DNA from: Neobacillus cucumis
GTDB taxonomy: Bacteria > Bacillota > Bacilli > Bacillales_B > DSM-18226
Length of the DNA stretch: 64,000 nt
NCBI RefSeq assembly: GCF_016107705.1
Contig: NZ_JAEHGC010000001.1
Location: 62,001-126,000 of the forward strand
Direction of reading: 5' to 3'
The first letter of the stretch is position 1. Each line of letters begins with the position of its first letter. The notes below the pieces were generated by a model, which made no database searches, had not been told where the DNA came from, and was given only the letters and a program-made list of their open reading frames with translations. Shown here piece after piece: positions 1-7,800 of this stretch. A program made the translations under genes and the position numbers.

Positions 1-227
1 GCATTATCCATCATATTTATATTGGTTTTAGGAGTGAAAGTTTTCATCATATTTTGCATATTTTGCATATTTTGTAAAGGAGGTGCTGAAATTTTGCGTT
101 TTCCTTTTGTAACTCCATAAACAGCAGCACTTAAACCAAGACCAAAAAGGGAAGCCCACATAGCCCCGCGACTTTTTCGTTTTCGTTTAAACATATTGAA
201 AAACGGTTCGATTTTAACGTTCCTCAT
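1..227 (-). CDS. small basic protein of unknown function, 3' end cut by window edge
   Basis: The reading frame starts at ATG 227 and is still open at the window edge, so the C-terminus is missing. An AAGGAGT ribosome site lies 6-7 bases before the ATG. The N-terminus is rich in Lys/Arg (FKRKRKSR near residues 13-20). A short hydrophobic, small-residue stretch follows (about residues 23-40, likely membrane-associated), then another basic patch and a Met/Asn-rich repeat (QNMQNMQNMM). The layout resembles the small YrzQ/DUF3918-type proteins of Bacillus, but I cannot confirm this. No function can be assigned. Confidence 0.55.
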   Translation of the reverse strand, partial: MRNVKIEPFFNMFKRKRKSRGAMWASLFGLGLSAAVYGVTKGKRKISAPPLQNMQNMQNMMKTFTPKTNINMMDN

Positions 228-321
228 ATCAAAGCACTCCTTCGAATTATAATGAAAAGGTTTAACCCTTTCATTAGCTTAATTTGTGCACTTTAATTTG
301 AGCTTATGTTTGGGAATGTAC

Positions 322-903
322 TCATTGATTGTTATTTGCTGGGAGATTACGTCCATACCGTTGATAAAGCTTATCCTTAGACATCAATAAATAATTCAGT
401 TTATTTTTTTGAAAATTTCTGAAGGATGATTTTGTAAGCAGAAAAATAGGCAGTTGGCCGACTTTTTTGACGCGCCGATATAGGCGGTTATTGGGTCTAA
501 AAGTTTCAAATCCTAAAGGTACAACCCCTTTATTAATCGTTGTGATTCCAATGATACCCTTAATTTGCGTTTCTCTTGGATGCGTGTTTACATAACGGGC
601 AAGTGAGGGCATGGACCTTAGAACTGCCTTATAAATTAGTCTTGCGCGGTTTAAGTCATTTTTAATTTTTATATATTCATTTAGGAGCCGGACATTGTGT
701 AAATGAATCTTAATCAAAAGATCGTTACGGCATATTAAAGTACCGTCAGATAAAATGATGTTTTTCCCTTTATATTTGGTAATTCTCACTCTAAAAATTG
801 ATTTTTTCTTATTCTCTTCTTGGATATAATGTAATCGTGAACACAAATAAAATAACGGATCAATTAATTTCCATATCCATAAAATCGTTAGGCGTATCCT
901 CAT
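322..903 (-). CDS. ykoP: YkoP-like protein of unknown function
   Basis: A basic protein of 193 aa with a hydrophobic N-terminal segment (about residues 5-20) and a Lys/Arg-rich body. It resembles B. subtilis YkoP in size and character. The next minus-strand gene upstream (1027-1857) is a YkoQ-type phosphoesterase, and ykoP and ykoQ are neighbours in B. subtilis, which supports the call. The two genes are separated by about 120 bases that include a terminator after ykoQ, so they are probably separate transcripts. The biochemical function is unknown. Confidence 0.6.
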   Translation of the reverse strand: MRIRLTILWIWKLIDPLFYLCSRLHYIQEENKKKSIFRVRITKYKGKNIILSDGTLICRNDLLIKIHLHNVRLLNEYIKIKNDLNRARLIYKAVLRSMPSLARYVNTHPRETQIKGIIGITTINKGVVPLGFETFRPNNRLYRRVKKVGQLPIFLLTKSSFRNFQKNKLNYLLMSKDKLYQRYGRNLPANNNQ

Positions 904-1000
904 GGCCTGCTCTCCTTCTGCCAGTGTTCCTTTTTAGGATGTTTAAGTATCACCTTTTTAGTTATGGTAATGTCAGGATATGTTTTTGAAGATAAAATGA

Positions 1001-1030
1001 TAAAAGCTGAGGAAACTCCCCAGCTTTTAC
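1001..1030 (-). terminator. intrinsic terminator after ykoQ
   Basis: AAAAGCTG and CAGCTTTT flank a GC-rich core (GGAAACTCC) and form a hairpin. It overlaps the TAA stop of the phosphoesterase gene. Confidence 0.7.
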
Positions 1031-1857
1031 GAAATATGATGGAAGGTTATTTCTGGACGACTGCCAATCCGGATATTCACTCCCGTTTGGCCTAAACCTT
1101 CACTTATATAAAATGGCTTCCCCTCATGGTAATGTAAACCTTTCACAATGTTCATCCGAATAAGCTTTCCCATTTTTAGCAAATGATATGGTTTGGGCCA
1201 ATGGATTTGCCCGCCATGAAAATGACCAGATAAAAGATAATCATATGGATAGTTTTTCATTTTCAACACCACATTAGGATCGTGCGTTAAAACCAGATTG
1301 TAGCCCTCCTGCAGGTTTCGGTAGGATTCTTCCACATTACTTCGATGTGAATGATGGTCATCAATTCCAATGATGTTGATCACTTCACCATCCACTTTAA
1401 AAGAAACATGCTGATTTTGAAGTGTTATACATCCATTTTCTTCTAATGTCTGTTTAAGAAGGGCAAAATTTTCTTTTTTTAAGAAATAATCATGATTGCC
1501 ATACACAGCATACATTCCAAATCTCGGATTCAAACGTGATAATGCTGAAAGATATGGAACCAATTTTGGTATACTTCTTTTTCGATCCAAAAAATCACCC
1601 GTAAGCGCAATTAAATCAATTTTTTGATTTGAGACGGTTTGATACAATTCTTCTGGGGAAATCGATATATTTTCAAGATGCAGATCGGATAGATGAAGGA
1701 TATTAAGTGGTTTATCTGTTAATTTTGAATGTGAAACCGTGATATTATTTAAAACAACATCTTTTGTATTTTTATGTGCTTTATAAAAAAAATAAATACT
1801 GAAAACGCAAAAAATGATACCAAGTAAATAAATCAAATGATCCCCTCCCACTTCCAA
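1027..1857 (-). CDS. ykoQ: membrane-anchored metallophosphoesterase (YkoQ-like)
   Basis: A calcineurin-type phosphoesterase of 276 aa. An N-terminal hydrophobic segment (about residues 7-25) acts as a membrane anchor. The metal-binding motifs follow in the expected order: HLSDLHLEN (about 55), TGDFLDR (about 86), YGNHDYF (about 119), LTHDP (about 191) and SGHFHGGQ (about 210). These ligate a dinuclear metal centre in the family. The substrate is unknown; YaeI/YkoQ relatives act on phosphodiesters or lipid-linked phosphates. It is transcribed toward ykoP. The start ATG has a GGGAGGGGATC-type ribosome site. Confidence 0.85.
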   Translation of the reverse strand: MEVGGDHLIYLLGIIFCVFSIYFFYKAHKNTKDVVLNNITVSHSKLTDKPLNILHLSDLHLENISISPEELYQTVSNQKIDLIALTGDFLDRKRSIPKLVPYLSALSRLNPRFGMYAVYGNHDYFLKKENFALLKQTLEENGCITLQNQHVSFKVDGEVINIIGIDDHHSHRSNVEESYRNLQEGYNLVLTHDPNVVLKMKNYPYDYLLSGHFHGGQIHWPKPYHLLKMGKLIRMNIVKGLHYHEGKPFYISEGLGQTGVNIRIGSRPEITFHHIS

Positions 1858-2024
1858 GTATAGAGTCTTTGGGGGATTCCTTATAGTGGGAGTTAATGGG
1901 ATTCGCTAATCAGTTTACATAATAATATTATTATCCATTTTAAATAAATTTAAATCTTTGAAAAAGAACCCATTCAAGTCCTTTTACATAGTATGCAAAA
2001 AAAGAGATTTGGGTGGTGTGTTTG

Positions 2025-2735
2025 GTGGGAGCCTTAACCTATTTTGATTTTTTAGCCAAGTTTGGTGTTGGCGGTGCTCATCCCGGTGGTATCATATTAA
2101 CAAAGGAATTACTTGCAAATGAAAAAATCACAAATCAATCACATATATTAGATGCCGGATGTGGAACAGGGCAAACTGCAGCATTTTTAGCCCAGCAATA
2201 TCAAGCAAACGTTACAGGGGTAGAAATCAATCCGATTATGATTGAAAAAGCAAAAAATCGATTTCAAACGATGAAATTGCCAGTTCAACTTATTCAAGGA
2301 TCCGTTGAAGAAATTCCTTCTGCCGACAATTCTTTTGACTTCGTCTTATCTGAGTCAGTCTTGGCTTTTGTAAATAAACCCAAAACGTTAAAAGAATTCT
2401 ATCGGGTATTAAAAAAAGGCGGACGTTTTATCGCAAATGAAATGACGATTAACCAAAAGCTTTCAATACAAGAGGAGCAAGAAATTAAACAATTTTATGC
2501 TGTGGATTCTTTATTATTGGAGGAAGATTGGAAAGAACTATTAGAAAAAACAGGATATAAAAATATAGAAGTAAAAAAACAAAAACAGTCCTTAGCAGAA
2601 GGAAACCATGCACCAGAATTCAATTTTTCAGCTAATTTCGAACCAGAATTATTTGCAATTTTCAACATGCATGCTAATATGGTTTTAAAATATCAAGATG
2701 TCCTAAGCTATCGGATTATTACCTGTACAAAATAA
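2025..2735 (+). CDS. class I SAM-dependent methyltransferase
   Basis: A Rossmann-fold methyltransferase. The SAM-binding motif I is LDAGCGTGQTA and the acidic end of strand 2 is GVEINP. Motif II/III is QGSVEEIPSADNSFD and a later VLKKGGRFIANE matches the UbiE/Methyltransf_11 type. The N-terminal GVGGAHPGG is typical of a Bacillus subgroup. The start is uncertain: the frame is open from GTG 2013, but GGGTGG at 2011-2016 suits GTG 2025 or TTG 2022. It stands alone between a divergent and a parallel gene. The substrate (quinone, small molecule or other) cannot be told. Confidence 0.8.
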   Translation: MGALTYFDFLAKFGVGGAHPGGIILTKELLANEKITNQSHILDAGCGTGQTAAFLAQQYQANVTGVEINPIMIEKAKNRFQTMKLPVQLIQGSVEEIPSADNSFDFVLSESVLAFVNKPKTLKEFYRVLKKGGRFIANEMTINQKLSIQEEQEIKQFYAVDSLLLEEDWKELLEKTGYKNIEVKKQKQSLAEGNHAPEFNFSANFEPELFAIFNMHANMVLKYQDVLSYRIITCTK

Positions 2736-2741
2736 TGATTG

Positions 2742-2777
2742 AAAAAGAGCTTTTCCGTTATTCGGGAGGCTTTTTTT
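2742..2777 (+). terminator. probable intrinsic terminator after the methyltransferase
   Basis: An imperfect AAAAAGAGC...CGGGAGGCTTTTTTT hairpin with a T run follows the stop codon. The stem contains mismatches. Confidence 0.5.
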
Positions 2778-2871
2778 GTCAGTAATTGGACAAGAATGGT
2801 TACTCGCCCTTTCAACTTGTGAGCCCTTTACATAATTTATAGCAAGTCCCTAACGGAAGGAGGATTTTTGC

Positions 2872-3108
2872 ATGAATTATGAAAGATCTCGTCAACTTGA
2901 AGGTCAAATGATTCGGTTTAAAAATGAAAAGGGAGATTGGGTGATCGGAAAAATTGTTAAGGTAAAAGAAGACGGTTTTGAAGTGGCTGAATTAAATTCT
3001 AAACAACCGAATGAAGGCTATGGGTTTGGATTTTTCCCTGGGCCGTTTTTCGGAAGACCTTGCTTTGTACCGTTTGGTGTTCCTTTTTTCCCAGTCTTCT
3101 TCTTTTAA
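2872..3108 (+). CDS. small protein with Phe/Pro-rich C-terminus, unknown function
   Basis: A 78-aa protein preceded by a strong GGAAGGAGG ribosome site. The first half looks like a small beta-rich fold (GDWVIGKIVKVKEDGFEVAE). The last ~30 residues are almost all Phe, Pro and Gly, ending FFPVFFF. Such aromatic tails occur in small spore-associated proteins of Bacillus, but I do not recognise this one. It lies next to the spore gene csgA and has its own terminator. Confidence 0.65.
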   Translation: MNYERSRQLEGQMIRFKNEKGDWVIGKIVKVKEDGFEVAELNSKQPNEGYGFGFFPGPFFGRPCFVPFGVPFFPVFFF

Positions 3109-3121
3109 TTACATTTAGTTT

Positions 3122-3152
3122 AGAGCAATGCCTCCGCGCTTGCTCTTTTTTC
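3122..3152 (+). terminator. intrinsic terminator
   Basis: AGAGCAA and TTGCTCT form a stem followed by TTTTTTC, just after the Phe-rich small protein. Confidence 0.85.
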
Positions 3153-3228
3153 TTTTCTATAAGATTTTAACGTATATAAATGCTTTTCCGTCAAAAAATA
3201 AGAACGGGAAAGGTTTGGTGAAATATAA

Positions 3229-3483
3229 ATGGATAAAACATTAGGATATCTCCGTGAAATATTATCAAATTACAATGACGAGCACCATTCAGAGGGCCGC
3301 CACCTATTTCGCAAGGTGTCAGAGGGGAGATTTACCTCTGAGGGGGACTTTGTTCGCCATTTAAATCAAAAAGAAATTGAATTTTTAAATGACATCCTGC
3401 CAAGAGAAATTATGTATGCCAAAGAAGAACTAGATGAGAAAAGGGCTCATGAATTAAATGAAGTATTTGAGTTATTATTCTAA
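3229..3483 (+). CDS. csgA: sigma-G-dependent sporulation-specific protein CsgA
   Basis: An 84-aa acidic, helical protein that resembles B. subtilis CsgA in length and in signature positions: TLGYLRE near the start, EIEFLNDILPREI.YA in the middle and AHELNEVFELLF at the end. CsgA is made in the forespore under sigma G and is grouped with small spore proteins; its molecular role is not established. No clear sigma-G promoter could be picked out by eye upstream. A ribosome-binding GGTG lies before the ATG. This gene is one of the markers that the organism makes spores. Confidence 0.75.
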   Translation: MDKTLGYLREILSNYNDEHHSEGRHLFRKVSEGRFTSEGDFVRHLNQKEIEFLNDILPREIMYAKEELDEKRAHELNEVFELLF

Positions 3484-3490
3484 TTTACAT

Positions 3491-3523
3491 AAAAAAATGG
3501 CAGTGTGATTCTGCCATTTTTTT
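3491..3523. terminator. bidirectional intrinsic terminator after csgA
   Basis: AAAAAAATGGCAG and CTGCCATTTTTTT form a stem around a 7-base loop, with U tracts possible on both strands. Confidence 0.85.
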
Positions 3524-3686
3524 ATCGAGTAAATTTCCTGTATTTTCTGATAATATTTCCTAGGTAAGCGCATATTTTGACAAAATACGTTTTTTCTTCT
3601 CTTCAAATTCATCAGCAAACGACAAAAATCTCCGCATAAACACTCCATTTCTGACAAGGAAAATAATATTTCCGAAGCTGAAATTG

Positions 3687-3725
3687 CCTGTTGATTTCCG
3701 CTCCAGGCACTTCGCTTCAATCAAC
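3687..3725. repeat. relic of a dispersed Bacillaceae intergenic repeat
   Basis: The stretch begins TTGATTTCCGCTCCAGGC, continues ACTTCGCTT and ends CAATCAAC. I recognise this as the two ends of a longer palindromic repeat common in Bacillaceae intergenic DNA, with the GC-rich centre deleted. A shorter fragment with the same TTGATTTCCGCT core lies at 5108-5120. Confidence 0.5.
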
Positions 3726-3751
3726 TTAGTTAGGAAATTAGCATAAACCAC

Positions 3752-3780
3752 GAAAAAAATAGAAGCTTTTGTAAGCTTCT
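3752..3780 (-). terminator. intrinsic terminator of the YitT-family gene
   Basis: AGAAGCTT/AAGCTTCT stem read on the minus strand and followed by ATTTTTTTC. It abuts the TAG stop at 3779. Confidence 0.8.
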
Positions 3781-4696
3781 AATGGATGTCTTTTTTCTTA
3801 AATCTTCCTCCACGCACTTCAGCGATGTCCGCAACAGCTAAAAAGGCACTGTCATCATTTTCAGCAACAATTTCCTTTAATTTTGCTTCTTCAAGACGAT
3901 TGATGACACAAAAGATTACTTTTTTATCATCCCCGGAATAAGCACCCTCACCCTTCATATAAGTCACACCGCGGCCAAGCCGGCTCATAATGGCATCCCC
4001 TATTTGTTTGGCATTGTCACTTATAATCCAAACCGATTTAGATTCATCCAGACCGGTCACCGTGATATCAATCGTTTTGTAAGCGACAAAATAGGCAATT
4101 AACGAATACATGGCCCGATCCCATGAAAAGACGAAACCAGCACTGCCTAAAATAAAGAGATTAAAAAACATGATGATTTCCCCAACCGAAAAAGGGAGCT
4201 TATTATTAAAAAGTATCGCAAGGATTTCGGTTCCGTCTAAAGAACCACCGTAACGAATGACAATTCCGACTCCAATTCCGAGAATAATCCCCCCAAACAC
4301 AGATGCAAGCAAAATATCCTGTGTAAACGCAGGGACTGGATGAAGTAATGTTGTAGCAATGGAAAGAATGATAATTCCATAAAGAGTGGATAAAGCGAAG
4401 GTTTTTCCAATTTGTTTATATCCGATGTAGAAAAACGGCATGTTTAGAATAAAGAGGAAGATACCTATTTTCCATCCGGTAAGATAGGAAAGCATAATGG
4501 AAATACCCGTAATACCTCCGTCAATTACATTGTTGGGAACAAGAAAAATTTCGAGCCCAACTCCCATTAATGTCGCCCCGAGCGTGATTAATAAGATTCT
4601 TTGAAATATCTTTCTTTTTGTTAGTCTCCGGTGCTGCATTCTTTCCAAAAGCGCTTCCTGTTGTTCCGTAATAGAGATATTTTGAATTTCTGCCAT
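3779..4696 (-). CDS. YitT family membrane protein
   Basis: A protein of 305 aa with an N-terminal cytoplasmic extension (residues 1-30) and about five transmembrane helices (DUF161/YitT_membrane). A C-terminal soluble DUF2179 domain (about 220-295) follows. Family hallmarks are FLVPNNVIDGGITGIS and RYGGSLDGTEI. The function is unknown; family members are multi-copy in Bacillus and are proposed to be transporters or channels. A second, more distant copy lies at 12543-13358. The gene is alone, with its own terminator. Confidence 0.85.
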   Translation of the reverse strand: MAEIQNISITEQQEALLERMQHRRLTKRKIFQRILLITLGATLMGVGLEIFLVPNNVIDGGITGISIMLSYLTGWKIGIFLFILNMPFFYIGYKQIGKTFALSTLYGIIILSIATTLLHPVPAFTQDILLASVFGGIILGIGVGIVIRYGGSLDGTEILAILFNNKLPFSVGEIIMFFNLFILGSAGFVFSWDRAMYSLIAYFVAYKTIDITVTGLDESKSVWIISDNAKQIGDAIMSRLGRGVTYMKGEGAYSGDDKKVIFCVINRLEEAKLKEIVAENDDSAFLAVADIAEVRGGRFKKKDIH

Positions 4697-4779
4697 TAAC
4701 CTGCCCCTTTCATTAGATGTTCTAATTTAAGTATATCGAACTATGACTGATATTGATATTCATTTGCTCCAAATTGGAA

Positions 4780-4807
4780 CAAAAAAACTGCCTGGTATAT
4801 CAGGCAG
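4780..4807 (-). terminator. intrinsic terminator of the small acidic protein gene
   Basis: CTGCCTG/CAGGCAG stem with AGTTTTTTTG following on the minus strand, 12 bases past the stop. Confidence 0.85.
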
Positions 4808-4819
4808 AACGGTTGAAAA

Positions 4820-4975
4820 TCAACTTGGATCTACTTCATCATATGAAAGGGTCGTGACACTTGTGTATTCTCCACTTTCAACCTCTTCTTCCGTTGCACT
4901 TTGCTCCAACTCTTCCTGGTCATCCATTCCAGGTGCAACAGTTGGTTCTTTTTTCTTATCTATTCGGTTATACAT
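4820..4975 (-). CDS. small acidic protein, unknown function (51 aa)
   Basis: ATG 4975 is preceded by a strong GGAAGGAGTG ribosome site. The frame runs 51 codons to TGA and is followed by a good terminator, so this is a complete small transcription unit. The protein starts MYNRIDKKKEP and then becomes strongly acidic (DDQEELEQ, EEEVESGEY), ending DEVDPS. It has no Cys and no membrane segment. I do not recognise the family. The ribosome site, terminator and composition make it much more likely than a chance frame. Confidence 0.65.
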   Translation of the reverse strand: MYNRIDKKKEPTVAPGMDDQEELEQSATEEEVESGEYTSVTTLSYDEVDPS

Positions 4976-5107
4976 AAACAAATCCACTCCTTCCTCACTA
5001 ATTTTTTCCTACAACATCAGCGATTATTCCAATTTTTTGGGAGTAAACATTTTTACCGAACGGTTAATCTTGATTTTGTCATTGAAAAATAGCCTGTTAA
5101 ACTAGTT

Positions 5108-5120
5108 GTTGATTTCCGCT
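5108..5120. repeat. second short relic of the dispersed repeat
   Basis: GTTGATTTCCGCT repeats the core of the relic at 3687-3725. It lies just beyond the terminator of the large RNA. Confidence 0.35.
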
Positions 5121-5123
5121 CAG

Positions 5124-5874
5124 AAATAAAAAGCTGCCGTTTGGGCCGGCAGCTTTTAGGTTTATAACATCTTAGGGGACCCAACCATGACATCCGCCAA
5201 TTTGTTCATTTATTCCCCCTTCCTATATACCAGAAGGTTTGAACCATCAGCCGATGTGTGTTTGTTCCGTTGAAGGAATTAATTCTCATGTTAAATGGAA
5301 TTCAAATTCCTAAAAAGAAACAATTTTTTTGGTGTGTTACCGATTTTAGACTCATTTCCATTCATTTGGTCGGTCTCATGGCAATGAAATAATTAATTGG
5401 TAAAAGGTGTAGATTCTACTATCCATACGAAAGGATGCTTTTAGATATAGAATCCATTTTTATTACTCTTTAATTTGTGAACCCAACTAAAAATTCGGTT
5501 GGACACCCTATTTTAATCAGTTACGATTATTGGTTTTTGATTCTTTCTTTAACATTCAATAGGTTTCTCCACTTAGGGAGCTTCTATAATATGATTAGAA
5601 AGATCGCTTTGGTTTGAGTTATTTTTCTACGCCCGAATTTTAAGCTGTAGAAAATTAAAATCTCATTTCCAAGAACCCAATAATTTCTAGTCTACTGATT
5701 TGATTTCAGGTTTTGTTTATTCACAGTTAAGAAATTCCCTTTTTCCAATTTGTTGCTTTCATCGCTCCTCCTATCCAAATATTGGTACAGATTTACCTTA
5801 CTACTCGTTCACAAACGGAACGAACACGTATGGTTGAGTCTCCTAAGATGTTAATTTGTTTTATTAACCTCTAC
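5124..5874 (-). ncRNA. candidate large structured non-coding RNA (~750 nt)
   Basis: The interval has no plausible gene but is bracketed by a promoter and a terminator in the same direction. The promoter has an extended -10, TGCTATACT, read at 5889-5881. The terminator is a 10-bp stem (5129-5138 with 5148-5157) followed by TTTTTATTT. Near the 5' end, 5830-5852 can pair with 5166-5188 near the 3' end: 22 of 23 positions pair, with one A-C mismatch and one G-U, plus a flanking U-A pair. Nested inside, 5814-5827 pairs with 5258-5271 at 13 of 14 positions. Local hairpins include 5623-5630/5647-5654 (8 bp), 5412-5418/5448-5454 with an inner 4-bp stem, 5483-5487/5498-5502, 5245-5256 and 5218-5237. 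Size and end-to-end pairing recall OLE, ROOL and GOLLD RNAs, but the neighbours do not match theirs and no family could be assigned. Confidence 0.65.
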
Positions 5875-5880
5875 ACCTAT

Positions 5881-5889
5881 AGTATAGCA
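5881..5889 (-). promoter_or_regulatory. extended -10 promoter for the large RNA
   Basis: On the minus strand TGCTATACT matches the extended -10 pattern TGNTATAAT at 8 of 9 positions. No good -35 hexamer stands 16-18 bases upstream (GGTGAA is the best), which fits dependence on the extended -10. Predicted start is near 5874. Confidence 0.5.
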
Positions 5890-5961
5890 CCGAAAAATAA
5901 GAATTCACCGTTTACCTGTGACAAAAATGTGAAATATTTGGAAATAATTCTATAAAAGTAA

Positions 5962-5985
5962 AGGGCTAAGCGAATGCTGAGCCCT
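5962..5985 (-). terminator. terminator of the efflux operon
   Basis: AGGGCTaAGC/GCTgAGCCCT stem, followed on the minus strand by TTTACTTTTAT. Confidence 0.7.
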
Positions 5986-5992
5986 ATTCCTA

Positions 5993-7792
5993 TTATTGTT
6001 CTTTTATACGTGCACGTTTAATAAAGAAAGCGAGAACCAGTGCAACCGCTGCAATAACCGTTGCAACAACAAAGGAATCATTGATTCCATCAATGGTTGC
6101 CTGTTTCATGGTTTGGCCATAAATCATATACAAACTCAGTTGGTTACCAGCACCAGCAGGTACATGTGCAAGCGCCGCAATCCCTTGACCAATTTGTGAT
6201 ACTTTTCCAGCAATAAATGGGTTTGCACTTGTAATCAGGTTTGAATATTCCCCCATATGGGCCTCTTGTCTAGTCGACATAACTGTAACTAGAAACGCTG
6301 TTCCAATACTTCCGGCAACCTGTCGAGCTGTATTAGAGGCAGCAGTACCATGGGCGCCAAGGTGACGCGGTAATTGGTTTAACCCTTCTGTCATAACCGT
6401 CATCATTAAAAATGACATTCCAAACATCCTCATTACATATAGGAATAAAATATGAGAATAGCTTGTGGTCATGCTAAGGCTAGAAAATTGCCAAGTTGTA
6501 ATAACGGTTATCGTTAACCCGACAACGGCTAACCATCTGGCCCCAATTTTATCAAATAAGGCACCGGATATGGGCGACATAATTCCCATCACAATTGCTC
6601 CAGGCAGTAACAGAAGACCCGATTCTAAAGCAGTAAATCCACGAATATTTTGCAGATAGATTGGGAGCAAGATCATTGCACCAAACATCGCCATATTAAT
6701 AATCATACTGATAATCGTGGTTAAGGCGAAAATATCATATTTAAAAACACGCAGTTCTAACATCGGGTGATCAGTTGTAAGCTCGCGAATGACAAAGGCA
6801 ATTAATGTAATGATCCCAATGACAAGCGAGATCACTACCGTTCCACTCGACCACCCTTTACTTCCGGCTTCACTAAATCCATAAAGGAGGAAACCAAATC
6901 CCAATGTGGAGAATAATACACCTGGGAGATCAAACTTTGGATTGGTGATTTTCGTTACATCCCTCATCCATATAAAGCTTAAGATTAAATCAATAATACC
7001 AATTGGGATAACAATATCAAATAATAATCTCCAAGAATAATGTTCAATCAGCCATCCTGATAAAGTAGGACCGATGGCAGGGGCAAACAGCATAACAATC
7101 CCCATCATCCCCATCGCCATTCCTCGCTTTTCCGGTGGGAAAATAGCAAAGAAAACAGTCATCAAGAGAGGCATAATGATACCTGCACCGGATGCTTGCA
7201 CAATCCTGCCTATCATTAGCAGGCTAAAATTTGTTGAAAACGAACATATAAACGACCCGATGGTAAAAAGCAAAATTGCGGTAATAAATAATTTTCTTGT
7301 ACCAAACTTCTCAATTAAATAGGCAGTGATTGGGATACAAATTCCGTTCACAAGCATATAGCCAGTGGATAACCACTGAACAGTTGTTGCTGAAACATTT
7401 AAATCCGACATGATATGTGGGATGGCAACATTGAGCAAGGTCTGGTTCAAAATCGCGACGAAAGCTCCCAGCATCAAAGCTGTAAGAATCTTACCTTTTC
7501 CTACTTCTCTTTTCGACTCTTTCACCCTTGATAATGTTGGTGACTCCTCTTCCTCAATCGGTTCTACATTTGCTTCTACATATTCTAATGCTGGCTCTGT
7601 TATCGCAGATACTTTTAATAAATCTTCTACTTCTTCTTCCATGTTCCTTTTGTGATTCTCTTCCTGAACAACCGGAGTAGAATCCTTTACAGAACGATTC
7701 TTAGGTTTTCTGCCTTTTTTCATAAACATAAAATTAAACAGTAATAACACCAATATGCTTAAAATGACATAAACCGTGATATATATTGACAT
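5993..7792 (-). CDS. yhcA: DHA2 family (EmrB/QacA-type) multidrug efflux MFS transporter
   Basis: A proton-driven drug exporter of 599 aa. Motif A-like and DHA2 signatures are visible: LNQTLLNVAIPHIMSDL, QWLSTGYMLVNGICIP, GRIVQASGAGIIMPL and a motif C GIVMLFAPAIGPTLSG. Fourteen core helices are expected. An unusual N-terminal extension of about 105 residues carries one extra membrane segment (residues 5-24), a basic KKGRKPKNR patch and an acidic linker. The B. subtilis homologue YhcA is shorter. The gene is last in an operon after a MarR regulator and an EmrA-like adaptor, the same order as yhbI-yhbJ-yhcA. The start has a TAGGTG ribosome site. Confidence 0.85.
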   Translation of the reverse strand: MSIYITVYVILSILVLLLFNFMFMKKGRKPKNRSVKDSTPVVQEENHKRNMEEEVEDLLKVSAITEPALEYVEANVEPIEEEESPTLSRVKESKREVGKGKILTALMLGAFVAILNQTLLNVAIPHIMSDLNVSATTVQWLSTGYMLVNGICIPITAYLIEKFGTRKLFITAILLFTIGSFICSFSTNFSLLMIGRIVQASGAGIIMPLLMTVFFAIFPPEKRGMAMGMMGIVMLFAPAIGPTLSGWLIEHYSWRLLFDIVIPIGIIDLILSFIWMRDVTKITNPKFDLPGVLFSTLGFGFLLYGFSEAGSKGWSSGTVVISLVIGIITLIAFVIRELTTDHPMLELRVFKYDIFALTTIISMIINMAMFGAMILLPIYLQNIRGFTALESGLLLLPGAIVMGIMSPISGALFDKIGARWLAVVGLTITVITTWQFSSLSMTTSYSHILFLYVMRMFGMSFLMMTVMTEGLNQLPRHLGAHGTAASNTARQVAGSIGTAFLVTVMSTRQEAHMGEYSNLITSANPFIAGKVSQIGQGIAALAHVPAGAGNQLSLYMIYGQTMKQATIDGINDSFVVATVIAAVALVLAFFIKRARIKEQ

Positions 7793-7800
7793 CGAATCAC

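Noticed and set aside
3475..3751. Minus-strand frames of 63-81 codons, including a 25-codon frame at 3560-3637 starting MRRFLSFADEFEEKKK
   Set aside because: The longer frames read through the repeat relic at 3687-3725 and lack ribosome sites. The 25-codon frame has GGAGTG and a terminator downstream, but is too short to support alone.
5166..5852. A miniature inverted-repeat transposon with 23-bp terminal repeats
   Set aside because: No target-site duplication is visible beside the repeats. A nested second helix, a co-oriented promoter and a terminator fit an RNA gene better. It remains the main alternative.
5124..5874. OLE RNA
   Set aside because: Size is similar, but the usual neighbours (oapA, dxs, ispA, xseAB) are absent and I could not verify any OLE consensus block from memory.
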